This document shows positions 5,702 through 11,997 of a DNA stretch of 13,046 bases, piece after piece; the stretch's first letter is position 1; each line of letters starts with the position of its first letter. The stretch is from assembly GCA_031258615.1 (NCBI GenBank), contig JAIRMP010000249.1:1-13046 (forward strand). Reading direction: 5' to 3'. The position numbers and the translations under genes are program-made. The notes beneath the pieces are model-generated. The model did not search any database and was not told the origin of the DNA. It was given only the letters and a program-made list of their open reading frames with translations. The stretch comes from Spirochaetaceae bacterium. GTDB taxonomy: Bacteria > Spirochaetota > Spirochaetia > Treponematales > Breznakiellaceae.

Positions 5702-6637
5702 CTATTGTTGATTTAATTGTATTGAAAACGAAGCTATTAGTCCAGCAAGATCGGCTTCAGAAATTGCAGGACACCTTAGAATCAGCGCGTTGCCGTCAAC
5801 GGACGGCGGCTCGGAGAGAAGTAATCCGGCAAAAGCAGCCACCTTGGGGTCTTTTATGTAGCCACCTGAGAGGGCGTTCCGGACGAGAGTCAGCACCGAA
5901 ACCAGCCCTCTCGCCTGGGCCTGACCGGGCGTTTCCAGGCGGAAGACGACTTCCCAGCCTTCTTCATGTCCTGAAGCGCTGACGAACAACGCTGTGGCCG
6001 GTACTGTTATCGGAATATCCATACGCGCCAGGGCATTGTTCAGAAGATCCGGTCCTGTAATCCAGGCGGATACATCGGCGTCAGCTCTAAAAAGATCAAA
6101 ATTTTCGGGAGCTTCCACGCCGTCTTCCGTAAAAAACGGGTCCGCGTCCGAAACAAGGGACCTGTCCTTTTGCATAAATAACGAAACGCGGTTTTTTACG
6201 GAACGCCAGTACTTTCTACCCGTTACCGACTTTGTTTTCTTCCAGGCGGGGTCGAAAAACAGCGAAAACGATGAGAGCAGGGCAGGGTAGTTTTTGCCAT
6301 ACCCGGCCAGCAGAAAGCGCCGCGCTCGCTCATGCTGGCTGCCGGCCGCCGGGTAGACCGCCGCTACGGCGGTGTCCGTCCTGTCGAAAAATGTTTTTAT
6401 GGTTTTTGTGTCCAGCCTGTACCGCGCCAAAATGTTATCAAGCAGGGACCTTGACGGCTTTACATCAAGCCACACATACGCCAACGCACCCGCCGGCAGG
6501 TCGGCAAATACGTTTCCGCCCTCCTCATCTTTTTTTACGGCGCCTGTTGACGCGCACGCGGCAAACAGCAGCAACAGTCCCGCAATACAGACTAAGCGGA
6601 CAGTACGTTGTACGTTTAAACTCCCCAAAAACATCAT
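5702..6637 (-). CDS. Predicted lipoprotein of unknown function
   Basis: This 311-aa protein opens with a basic N-terminus, a hydrophobic stretch (residues 15-27) and the lipobox LFAAC, giving lipid attachment at Cys28 and export by Sec and signal peptidase II. The mature part is soluble, mixed alpha/beta and has no recognised domain. A segment with FFDRTDTAVAAVYP and later RLETPGQAQARGL suggests a compact fold, but no family is named. ATG 6637 is preferred over the TTG at 6643; neither has a good ribosome binding site, so the start may shift by a few codons. It sits 30 bases after the 499-aa membrane protein gene and just before the FmdB gene. A role at the cell envelope is likely. Confidence 0.75.
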   Translation of the reverse strand: MMFLGSLNVQRTVRLVCIAGLLLLFAACASTGAVKKDEEGGNVFADLPAGALAYVWLDVKPSRSLLDNILARYRLDTKTIKTFFDRTDTAVAAVYPAAGSQHERARRFLLAGYGKNYPALLSSFSLFFDPAWKKTKSVTGRKYWRSVKNRVSLFMQKDRSLVSDADPFFTEDGVEAPENFDLFRADADVSAWITGPDLLNNALARMDIPITVPATALFVSASGHEEGWEVVFRLETPGQAQARGLVSVLTLVRNALSGGYIKDPKVAAFAGLLLSEPPSVDGNALILRCPAISEADLAGLIASFSIQLNQQ

Positions 6638-6667
6638 CTTCAATTTACAGGCCGCCGCATCTGCGTT

Positions 6668-8167
6668 TTAAGCCTTAAAAATTACTTTACCCAGTTCCGA
6701 ATCGCCTGGGTTGATGCCGGAACGGTACTTAAAGAGGGCGTCTTTTTCACGCTTAAGTTCATTAAACGAATAAACCGCCTCACCCGATTCATTAACGGAG
6801 ACATCAGGGATAGAATACTGGCCCATGTCCTTTATCACCCGCTCCCGGGCCCTGTCCATGTTTTTAGGGCGGCATTCTTTTTGCGCCGGGTTTATATCGC
6901 TCAGGTTTACCGCGCCGGGCTTGTCCCAGATAAACATGAAGGCGTTTTTGCGAAGATTTTCCAGTTTTATTTTTTCGTTATTTTTCTTTAGCAGCGCGTA
7001 ACGGGCCAGCGGTATTAGCCAGAAAAACAATGAAAACACAAACGGCACGATTCCTAAACCTATTGAAATAACGGGAAGCGGGTTGGCAATAAAATTGTTC
7101 ATCATAACGTACGTGCGCGCGTAGAGGAACGAAGCGGCGTTAAAATCCCGCGGTGTCAGGATATGCCCGCTATTCATCACGTTTACAAAAAAGTATGAGC
7201 CAAAGATCAGATTCACCGAGTTGATGAGGCAGAACCAGACATTCATCTTTGTTTTATTCTGTGAGAATTTTTCCGTCATCTTCAACGGGACGGAAAAGCC
7301 GCCTGATGAACGGTCTGCCCTGTCCGCCCGCAGCAGGAGGGCGTCAAAACGGTAAACGACCGTGCCGTCCTCCGTCGCCTCCGGCATACCGCCGTACTCC
7401 GAGCAGTATGCGCTTACCAGGCTGTCAGCCTCGCTGCCGGTTGTGCCGGTCAGAATCATGAATTCCGGGAGGGAGATGATCCCCTTATTCGCCTGAATGT
7501 ACGCGATGACTGCCTGCCTTTCCCGCGTCTCCATGCCGGCGTTAGGGTCGCCGTCCCCGAACACAAAGGAAAATATCGCCTTGTAAAGCGGCCTTCCCTT
7601 TGGACGCGGCGCGGTTCTCCCGTAAGAGCCGTAATGCCTGTCAAAGGATTTTGTCAGTTCGGAATAGAACCAGATTCTGATTATAAAATCAAAAATACCG
7701 GATACAAAGAAAAGACCACCGCCGGAATTGTCGCGCCGGTTGTTACTGTTGTTGGATGAATTTGATGCGGCAGCGGAAAGCACAAGCGCGGCGAGGGCTA
7801 TCACCATGAAAAGAACGAAGTAGCCAATCAGCATAATCATGATCCACGCCTTGAAAAGGGCCGCGCCAGCTATTTTAAGCGCCCTCCCTACTTTGCCGAG
7901 CGCTCTCTTGGCGGTTGCCTTGAAGCCGCGGTACCTGCTGGTAAAGCCTCGTGGGAACGAGTACAGGATTTCACCGGATTCCGTTACGGAAATACGCGCC
8001 GAATATTCATCGGCGGCATCGTTGACGAGGCCCCGCACGGTTTCCAGCGGCAACGCCGTCCCTGCCACGACATCCGCGACCGTCACCCCGCCGCGCCGCT
8101 TCCTGAAAACTCCGCATATAGCCCGGTACGCCGCACCGTCACTGATTTTACACTTTCTATGTTCCAT
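6668..8167 (-). CDS. Membrane protein with three repeated winged-helix-like modules
   Basis: The 499-aa protein alternates soluble modules with membrane segments. Modules at about 12-74, 216-277 and 408-471 each end in a similar strand pair: VTESGEILYSF, ATEDGTVVYRF and VNESGEAVYSF. Their helix pattern suggests a winged-helix-like fold (inference). Hydrophobic segments lie at about 106-133, 152-168, 308-331 and 361-391. A Ser/Asn run (132-145) and a basic GRTAPRPKGR stretch lie in the loops. A start at ATG 8167 fits the module order, though no clear ribosome binding site precedes it. It heads the 8167-5056 cluster. No function is recognised. Confidence 0.75.
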   Translation of the reverse strand: MEHRKCKISDGAAYRAICGVFRKRRGGVTVADVVAGTALPLETVRGLVNDAADEYSARISVTESGEILYSFPRGFTSRYRGFKATAKRALGKVGRALKIAGAALFKAWIMIMLIGYFVLFMVIALAALVLSAAASNSSNNSNNRRDNSGGGLFFVSGIFDFIIRIWFYSELTKSFDRHYGSYGRTAPRPKGRPLYKAIFSFVFGDGDPNAGMETRERQAVIAYIQANKGIISLPEFMILTGTTGSEADSLVSAYCSEYGGMPEATEDGTVVYRFDALLLRADRADRSSGGFSVPLKMTEKFSQNKTKMNVWFCLINSVNLIFGSYFFVNVMNSGHILTPRDFNAASFLYARTYVMMNNFIANPLPVISIGLGIVPFVFSLFFWLIPLARYALLKKNNEKIKLENLRKNAFMFIWDKPGAVNLSDINPAQKECRPKNMDRARERVIKDMGQYSIPDVSVNESGEAVYSFNELKREKDALFKYRSGINPGDSELGKVIFKA

Positions 8168-8178
8168 ACAGGGGCATC

Positions 8179-8194
8179 ATAGCAAATTTGCTAT
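8179..8194. promoter_or_regulatory. 16-bp perfect palindrome before the membrane-protein operon
   Basis: ATAGCAAATTTGCTAT is fully self-complementary and lies 12-27 bases upstream of the leftward ATG at 8167. Read leftward, its end forms TATGAT, a fair -10 box, though no good -35 is present. It could be an operator over the promoter, or a hairpin in the leader of a longer transcript. Confidence 0.4.
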
Positions 8195-8301
8195 TCAAAA
8201 TCTAGGCAGTTTGCTGCGCTTTTGTGGACATTTTTTCGGTTCGTCCCATCTTATGGGGTTTTTTGAAGGCATTCCTTTAACTTGTTGACGATGGTTTCTT
8301 G

Positions 8302-9459
8302 TCAGACAGGCTGTGGAAAATCGCCTTTACCGTTCTGTAAGCGCGCATCCCATTGGCGGGTTATCATGTTTAGAGGGCCGTACTTCGATGAAAAGAACAG
8401 CACCTCGCAGCGCAGTCCCTCGTAAGAGCGCCGGATGAGGAATTCGTTCAGTTGCCGCCGCGTTTCGCCGAGGATCATGGCGAACACCGCTTCCCATAGG
8501 CCAGCCGATTTTAGCAGAGCTATGGCGGCCTCGCTTGTCGCGCAGCGGAGCAGTTCCGCCGTTAATATCCTGTCCGCGCCGCACGATCCGGCGAAGGCGG
8601 CAAAGACAAACTGCCTTGAGTCGCCATACCTTGAATGGGTGTTAAAACTGCCTGTCACCAGCTTTACCAGCTTGCCTATATGCCCCGCGATCAGGATGCC
8701 GCTGAAACCGGCTTCCGCGCTCAAACTTAAGCTTTCTCCGATAAAGTTTGCGCATTTTACCGGACGGAGATCGGGGTAATGCCGCGCTAAGAAGTCAAGG
8801 CCGATGTTTCCGGGAGTGAGGGTAACGGACTCGTGCCCCAGCGCGCGCAGCATGGAGAGTTCAGACTTTATCGAGCCGCAAAAGGCCGCCTCGCTCATCG
8901 GTTCCACGATGCCTGTCGTACCGAGTACGGAGAGGCCGCCCACTATGCCAAGCCTTTTGTTGAAGGTACCGGCGGCGATTTTTTCGCCGTCCGGTATGGA
9001 GATGCTTATCAGGAGGCCGCCGGTATAGCCGGAAGCCTCGCAGACTTCGCGGACGGCGGAGGCTATCATGCGCCGGGGAACGCTGTTGATGGCCGCTTCT
9101 CCCACAGGCTGATCGAGGCCGGGCAACGTTACCTTTCCTATGCCCTCGCCCCCTTCTATCAGAAAGCCCTGTTCCAGCCGCTTTCTGACGCGGGCGCGGA
9201 CTAGGCAGCCTGATGTAACATCGGGGTCGTCCCCGCCGTCCTTCCTTACCACGCAGCTTGCCTCTCCGCCTGAGCGGGCTGACTCCTCGATAGGCAGCCT
9301 GAGCGTTTTGCCGGCGGGTGTACCGATTTCCGCAAACCCTGTTCCGCCGCCGCCCAGCAGCAGTGAGGCCGCTTCCTTCGCCGCCGCCGCCGCGCAGGCG
9401 CCGGTAGTGTACCCGCAGCGGAGTTTTTTCCCGTCAACAAACCTGTATTCTTCACGCAT
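8302..9459 (-). CDS. cbiD: Cobalt-precorrin-5B C(1)-methyltransferase
   Basis: CbiD methylates C-1 of the corrin ring using S-adenosylmethionine in the anaerobic (early cobalt insertion) cobalamin pathway; it acts in the cytoplasm. The 385-aa protein has the family's N-terminal RCGYTTGACAAAA (residues 14-26), then DDPDVTSG, GEAAINSVPRRMI, GTTGIVEPMS and GHIGKLVKL. Length is normal. ATG 9459 was chosen because AAAGGA lies just upstream and the RCGYTTG motif then sits where the family has it; a longer in-frame reading to 9633 has no support. The gene diverges from the hemerythrin gene. Other cobalamin genes are not in the window, so its pathway partners must lie elsewhere. Confidence 0.95.
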   Translation of the reverse strand: MREEYRFVDGKKLRCGYTTGACAAAAAKEAASLLLGGGGTGFAEIGTPAGKTLRLPIEESARSGGEASCVVRKDGGDDPDVTSGCLVRARVRKRLEQGFLIEGGEGIGKVTLPGLDQPVGEAAINSVPRRMIASAVREVCEASGYTGGLLISISIPDGEKIAAGTFNKRLGIVGGLSVLGTTGIVEPMSEAAFCGSIKSELSMLRALGHESVTLTPGNIGLDFLARHYPDLRPVKCANFIGESLSLSAEAGFSGILIAGHIGKLVKLVTGSFNTHSRYGDSRQFVFAAFAGSCGADRILTAELLRCATSEAAIALLKSAGLWEAVFAMILGETRRQLNEFLIRRSYEGLRCEVLFFSSKYGPLNMITRQWDARLQNGKGDFPQPV

Positions 9460-9614
9460 CGTTCCTTTCAGTTTGCGGCACTTTGCGGAGAAAGAATAGG
9501 GTAAAAGGTGACTGACACCATCGCGGCGGCTTCCCCCGCCTGATAAAACTAAAACTGCCGGGCTATGTTTTGGAGGCCTTTGACATTCTATCAGGTAAAA
9601 GTTTATATTAAGGC
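9460..9614. promoter_or_regulatory. cbiD leader with two small hairpins
   Basis: Between cbiD and the hemerythrin gene lie two dyads: GGTG-ACTGA-CACC (9507-9519) and GGCGG/CCGCC (9525-9540). The first resembles REP-type ends. No B12 box or other conserved part of a cobalamin riboswitch was recognised in the leftward leader, so riboswitch control of cbiD is not claimed. Confidence 0.3.
9580..9609 (+). promoter_or_regulatory. Sigma-70-type promoter of the hemerythrin gene
   Basis: TTGACA (9580-9585, perfect -35), an 18-base spacer, then TATATT (9604-9609, -10). The -10 box ends only five bases before the ATG at 9615, so transcription would begin at or about the start codon. Confidence 0.65.
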
Positions 9615-10067
9615 ATGAATAATGAAAGTTCAAACGATTCGCAGGTACTGGTTGAATGGCACGATCGCTATTCTGTGGGTATCCCCAAGATAGACGAGCA
9701 GCACAAAGAACTGCTCAGGCTTACGAATGAATTGTATGCGTCCTGCCTCAAAGATAACGATGAAGAGGCAAAAGCGCATTTCAAAAGCACTGTCGGGGCG
9801 ATTGTCAATTATGTGTCGGAGCATTTTAGCGCCGAGGAGAGGCTGCTTCAACGGATTAACTATCCTTGGTATGCCAAGCATAAACAGGAACACGATAGCT
9901 TTGTGAAAAAAGTTCTGGAGCAGGTGAAGGATTTCAGTGAGGGCAGAAGTTTTGTCCCAAACAACTTTGTACGCTACCTGAAGGACTGGATTCTTGGCCA
10001 TATAGCGATGTCCGACAAGTTGTATTCCGAGTATATATTCAAGCTGAAAAGAGAAGGTAAGCTGTAA
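9615..10067 (+). CDS. Bacteriohemerythrin
   Basis: This 150-aa single-domain protein has a complete non-heme di-iron site: His30 in IDEQHK, His70 and Glu74 in HFSAEE, His89 and His93 in HKQEH, and His129 and Asp134 in GHIAMSD. It binds O2 reversibly and may store, deliver or scavenge O2, which fits an anaerobe or microaerophile meeting oxygen. There is no signal peptide, so it is cytoplasmic. There is no attached methyl-accepting or signalling domain. Only a weak AAGG precedes the ATG, and the promoter suggests a leaderless mRNA. A 9-bp-stem hairpin follows the stop, so it is probably a single-gene unit. Confidence 0.95.
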   Translation: MNNESSNDSQVLVEWHDRYSVGIPKIDEQHKELLRLTNELYASCLKDNDEEAKAHFKSTVGAIVNYVSEHFSAEERLLQRINYPWYAKHKQEHDSFVKKVLEQVKDFSEGRSFVPNNFVRYLKDWILGHIAMSDKLYSEYIFKLKREGKL

Positions 10068-10071
10068 GATG

Positions 10072-10100
10072 CCTGCCGCTGCCGGCGGAGTAGCGGCAGG
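10072..10100 (+). terminator. Hairpin after the hemerythrin gene
   Basis: CCTGCCGCT/AGCGGCAGG has 9 bp and an 11-base loop; it begins four bases after the stop. No T-run follows, so it may stabilise the 3' end more than it terminates transcription. Confidence 0.45.
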
Positions 10101-10169
10101 TGTACGAAAATAACGCTGTGGCCGATCTTCCTCAGTTGAAGAAAAACGGAATCTTCGCGTATCACTTTT

Positions 10170-10241
10170 CTGGGCCGACAGGATTCGAACCTGTGCGTGC
10201 CGGAGCCAAAACCCGGTGGCTTGCCACTTGCCTACGGCCCA
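10170..10241 (-). tRNA. tRNA-Gln (anticodon TTG)
   Basis: A full cloverleaf folds in 72 bases. The acceptor stem is TGGGCCG/CGGCCCA with U1-A72 and discriminator G, both typical of bacterial tRNA-Gln. The D arm is GGC/GCC with AGTGG in the loop. The anticodon arm CCGGG/TCCGG has the loop TTTTGGC, placing TTG at positions 34-36 (10209-10207). The T arm is ACAGG-TTCGAAT-CCTGT. The 3' CCA is not encoded, so it is added after transcription. It reads CAA codons and by wobble probably CAG. Confidence 0.95.
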
Positions 10242-10316
10242 ATAAACAACCTTGCGGCGTACCTTTTCAGGTTTGATACACAAGGAAATCAACAACAATA
10301 AAGCTTACCGCACAAA

Positions 10317-10347
10317 CAGGGATATGAATACAGAGACTCATACCCTG
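10317..10347 (-). terminator. Probable terminator of spoVG
   Basis: Arms CAGGGATATGA and TCATACCCTG pair over 10 bp with one bulged base and enclose a loop of about 10 bases. On the minus strand TTTGTG follows. It begins about 14 bases after the spoVG stop and would separate it from the tRNA gene downstream. Confidence 0.35.
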
Positions 10348-10360
10348 CCGTCATTAGAAG

Positions 10361-10636
10361 CTAGTCCGCATCACCCATTTGAAAGTTACCGGAATTGTAC
10401 TTTTCCAGTATCTTATCCTGCATCTCCGTTCTAAATCCAACATTTATCGGGTGCGCGACATCCTTGTAATCGCCCGTTTTATTTTTTCTGCTTGGCATTG
10501 CAATAAAAAGGCCATCTTTGCCCTCAATGACTTTCACGTTGTGAACCACAAAGCAATCGTCAAAAGTAATGGTAACATAGGCCTTTAATTTGCCCTCACC
10601 GCTCGCTTTCCTAATTCTAATATCAGTTATTTGCAT
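10361..10636 (-). CDS. spoVG: SpoVG-family regulator
   Basis: The 91-aa protein matches SpoVG along its length: the opening MQITDIRIRK, the core LKAYVTITFDDCFVVHNVKVIEG, and the conserved FIAMPSRKN followed by YKDVAHPIN. SpoVG is a small nucleic-acid-binding regulator; in Borrelia and Listeria it is known to bind DNA and/or RNA and affect gene expression, and it is found in non-spore-formers such as this one probably is. GGAG about seven bases before the ATG supports the start. An AT-rich promoter region precedes it. The gene reads the same way as the tRNA-Gln gene downstream, from which a hairpin separates it. Confidence 0.95.
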   Translation of the reverse strand: MQITDIRIRKASGEGKLKAYVTITFDDCFVVHNVKVIEGKDGLFIAMPSRKNKTGDYKDVAHPINVGFRTEMQDKILEKYNSGNFQMGDAD

Positions 10637-10675
10637 AGCGTACTCCTTCTATTGCAAAAGCTTCTCATTAAATCA

Positions 10676-10703
10676 TTATTACAAAAAAATACAAATAATA
10701 CAA
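10676..10703 (-). promoter_or_regulatory. Candidate promoter of spoVG
   Basis: On the minus strand TTGTAT (10703-10698), a 16-base spacer and TAATAA (10681-10676) give a fair sigma-70 match, about 40 bases before the ATG at 10636. The surroundings are very AT-rich, so chance matches are easy. Confidence 0.4.
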
Positions 10704-10818
10704 GAAGCTATAAGATATACTAAAAAACGGTATATATGCCCGCTGAAATAACACCAATAATACGATTTAAACGGTAAATCATTCCTCCAGTATCGTTAAT
10801 TCCATTGAAAATACCCGT

Positions 10819-11763
10819 TCATTTTGGCAACGGCGGAATCTTAATCGTACGTCCTGCCATTATGCGATCGGGATTACGAATACTGTTATAATTTGCAAGG
10901 TATTTGTAACGCCACGGCGTCCGGTAGAATGCCTGTGACACATCCCAAAGGGTATCGCCCCACCGCAGTTTGTACGAAATTCCGCCTGCCGGTATGACGG
11001 ACGGCGCCTTGTACGAAGAAACCGGGGCCGGAGGCCGCTTGCGCGACGCCGGCGCGCCGGCCTTGACAGGGACATCCGGCGCCTTGATAACGGGCGGTTC
11101 CTGCCTGGCATCGGACTGCTGCGGCGGCGGAATTTTGACCTGTTCCGCAGTCTGACCCGGTACGGGCATGGCTGGCGGCGGTTCCACCACGGCTTCCGCC
11201 GCCGGAGTCCCGGTAAGCGCCGCGCCGGAATCCGCTGTAGGACGCGATCTGAGTACAAAGAACCACAGGCCAAACGCGGCAAGCGCGAGCAGGATAACGG
11301 CGGCAATAATTATTATAAGCGGTTTTGAAGTTTTTATATTCGTCGCATAGTCATTTGGGACATATTCTTTCAGCCGCATATCTTCCTGAACAAGATCGAT
11401 ATCATCAAAATTATTCAATTCCACTTCTTGCGATAAAGACACAGTCAACGTATGATGATCCTTCTCTTCGGGATGGTCAATGTCGTAGGCGCTGGCTGAA
11501 AATTCCCCATCGTCATTCAAAGAAACGGTAAGTTCTATAGAGGGAGAGCCCTTATTCTTTTTCTGTATTTTTTCAATCAGCAGGGTTCCGATATAGGACG
11601 CGTCATTCATGGATATTGAAGATGCTTTGTAAAAGTCAATTTGTACGCTTGTTTGGTCGTCATGCGCGGTTGTAAGAACGAGCCGTTTCCTTGCAACGGT
11701 ACCTTCCGTCAAAACAGGGAAAAAAGCGCCGTCCGCAACCTTAATACCTATCAGGGATGACAT
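10819..11763 (-). CDS. Hsp70-SBD-like / transmembrane / LysM protein
   Basis: The 314-aa protein has three parts. Residues 1-115 resemble the substrate-binding beta-sandwich of DnaK: LIGIKVADGAFFPVLTEGT, TTAHDDQTSVQIDFY and IELTVSLNDDGEFSASAYD align with the usual 'GIETLGG...NT', 'ADNQTSV.I' and 'IEVTFDIDANGILNVSA' segments; there is no ATPase domain. Residues 147-171 are one membrane segment. A Pro/Ala-rich linker leads to a LysM domain (about 262-314: YKLRWGDTLWDVSQ ... IMAGRTIKIP), which binds peptidoglycan. With basic residues after the TM and no signal peptide, the topology is uncertain; the likeliest arrangement puts the SBD-like part in the cytoplasm and LysM in the periplasm. AAGGAGC precedes the ATG, and a good promoter lies 70-98 bases upstream. 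It may couple a cytoplasmic client to the cell wall (inference). Confidence 0.85.
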   Translation of the reverse strand: MSSLIGIKVADGAFFPVLTEGTVARKRLVLTTAHDDQTSVQIDFYKASSISMNDASYIGTLLIEKIQKKNKGSPSIELTVSLNDDGEFSASAYDIDHPEEKDHHTLTVSLSQEVELNNFDDIDLVQEDMRLKEYVPNDYATNIKTSKPLIIIIAAVILLALAAFGLWFFVLRSRPTADSGAALTGTPAAEAVVEPPPAMPVPGQTAEQVKIPPPQQSDARQEPPVIKAPDVPVKAGAPASRKRPPAPVSSYKAPSVIPAGGISYKLRWGDTLWDVSQAFYRTPWRYKYLANYNSIRNPDRIMAGRTIKIPPLPK

Positions 11764-11832
11764 CTAAAAGCTCCTTAAAAGTTGTAATCACAGGCCTTAT
11801 ACCACTAGTACGCCAATATTTACCGATGACAA

Positions 11833-11861
11833 AGTCTAGCATCTTGGCGCGGCCGCGTCAA
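11833..11861 (-). promoter_or_regulatory. Sigma-70-type promoter of the LysM gene
   Basis: On the minus strand TTGACG (11861-11856), a 17-base spacer and TAGACT (11838-11833). Five of six -35 bases and four of six -10 bases match consensus. It implies a leader of about 60 bases before the ATG at 11763. Confidence 0.6.
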
Positions 11862-11927
11862 GGCGGCACGGCGCCCGTCATCTTTTTAACCGCGGAGGGG
11901 GCGGTCAATGGCAATGAACAAAAAAAC

Positions 11928-11956
11928 ATCCGCGGATACGCGGATTTCACAGATTA
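11928..11956. repeat. 'ATCCGCGGAT-ACGCGGATTTCAC' repeat remnant
   Basis: A 10-bp palindrome ATCCGCGGAT is followed by a second ACGCGGAT and TTCACAGATTA. Strings of this type recur between genes in several bacteria, by recollection. It lies between the LysM promoter and the end of the nuclease gene, and the surrounding 11764-11997 gap has no gene. Confidence 0.35.
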
Positions 11957-11997
11957 GATGACAAGCCGCGTAGTGAGTCCAGGATGCGGGAGCGGCG

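Noticed and set aside
8188..8265. 25-codon minus-strand ORF (MPSKNPIRWDEPKKCP...) between cbiD and the membrane-protein gene
   Set aside because: Very short, AAAGG lies almost on the ATG, and it overlaps the palindrome; no recognised family.
9460..9579. Cobalamin riboswitch before cbiD
   Set aside because: The expected B12 box and conserved core were not recognised; only two small hairpins are present.
9460..9633. N-terminal extension of CbiD up to 9633
   Set aside because: The extension overlaps the hemerythrin start and promoter and has no family similarity; ATG 9459 has a ribosome binding site.
10720..10782. 20-aa hydrophobic mini-ORF (MIYRLNRIIGVISAGIYTVF) on the minus strand
   Set aside because: GGAGG is only one base from the ATG, too close to work, and there is no other support beyond the hydrophobic composition.
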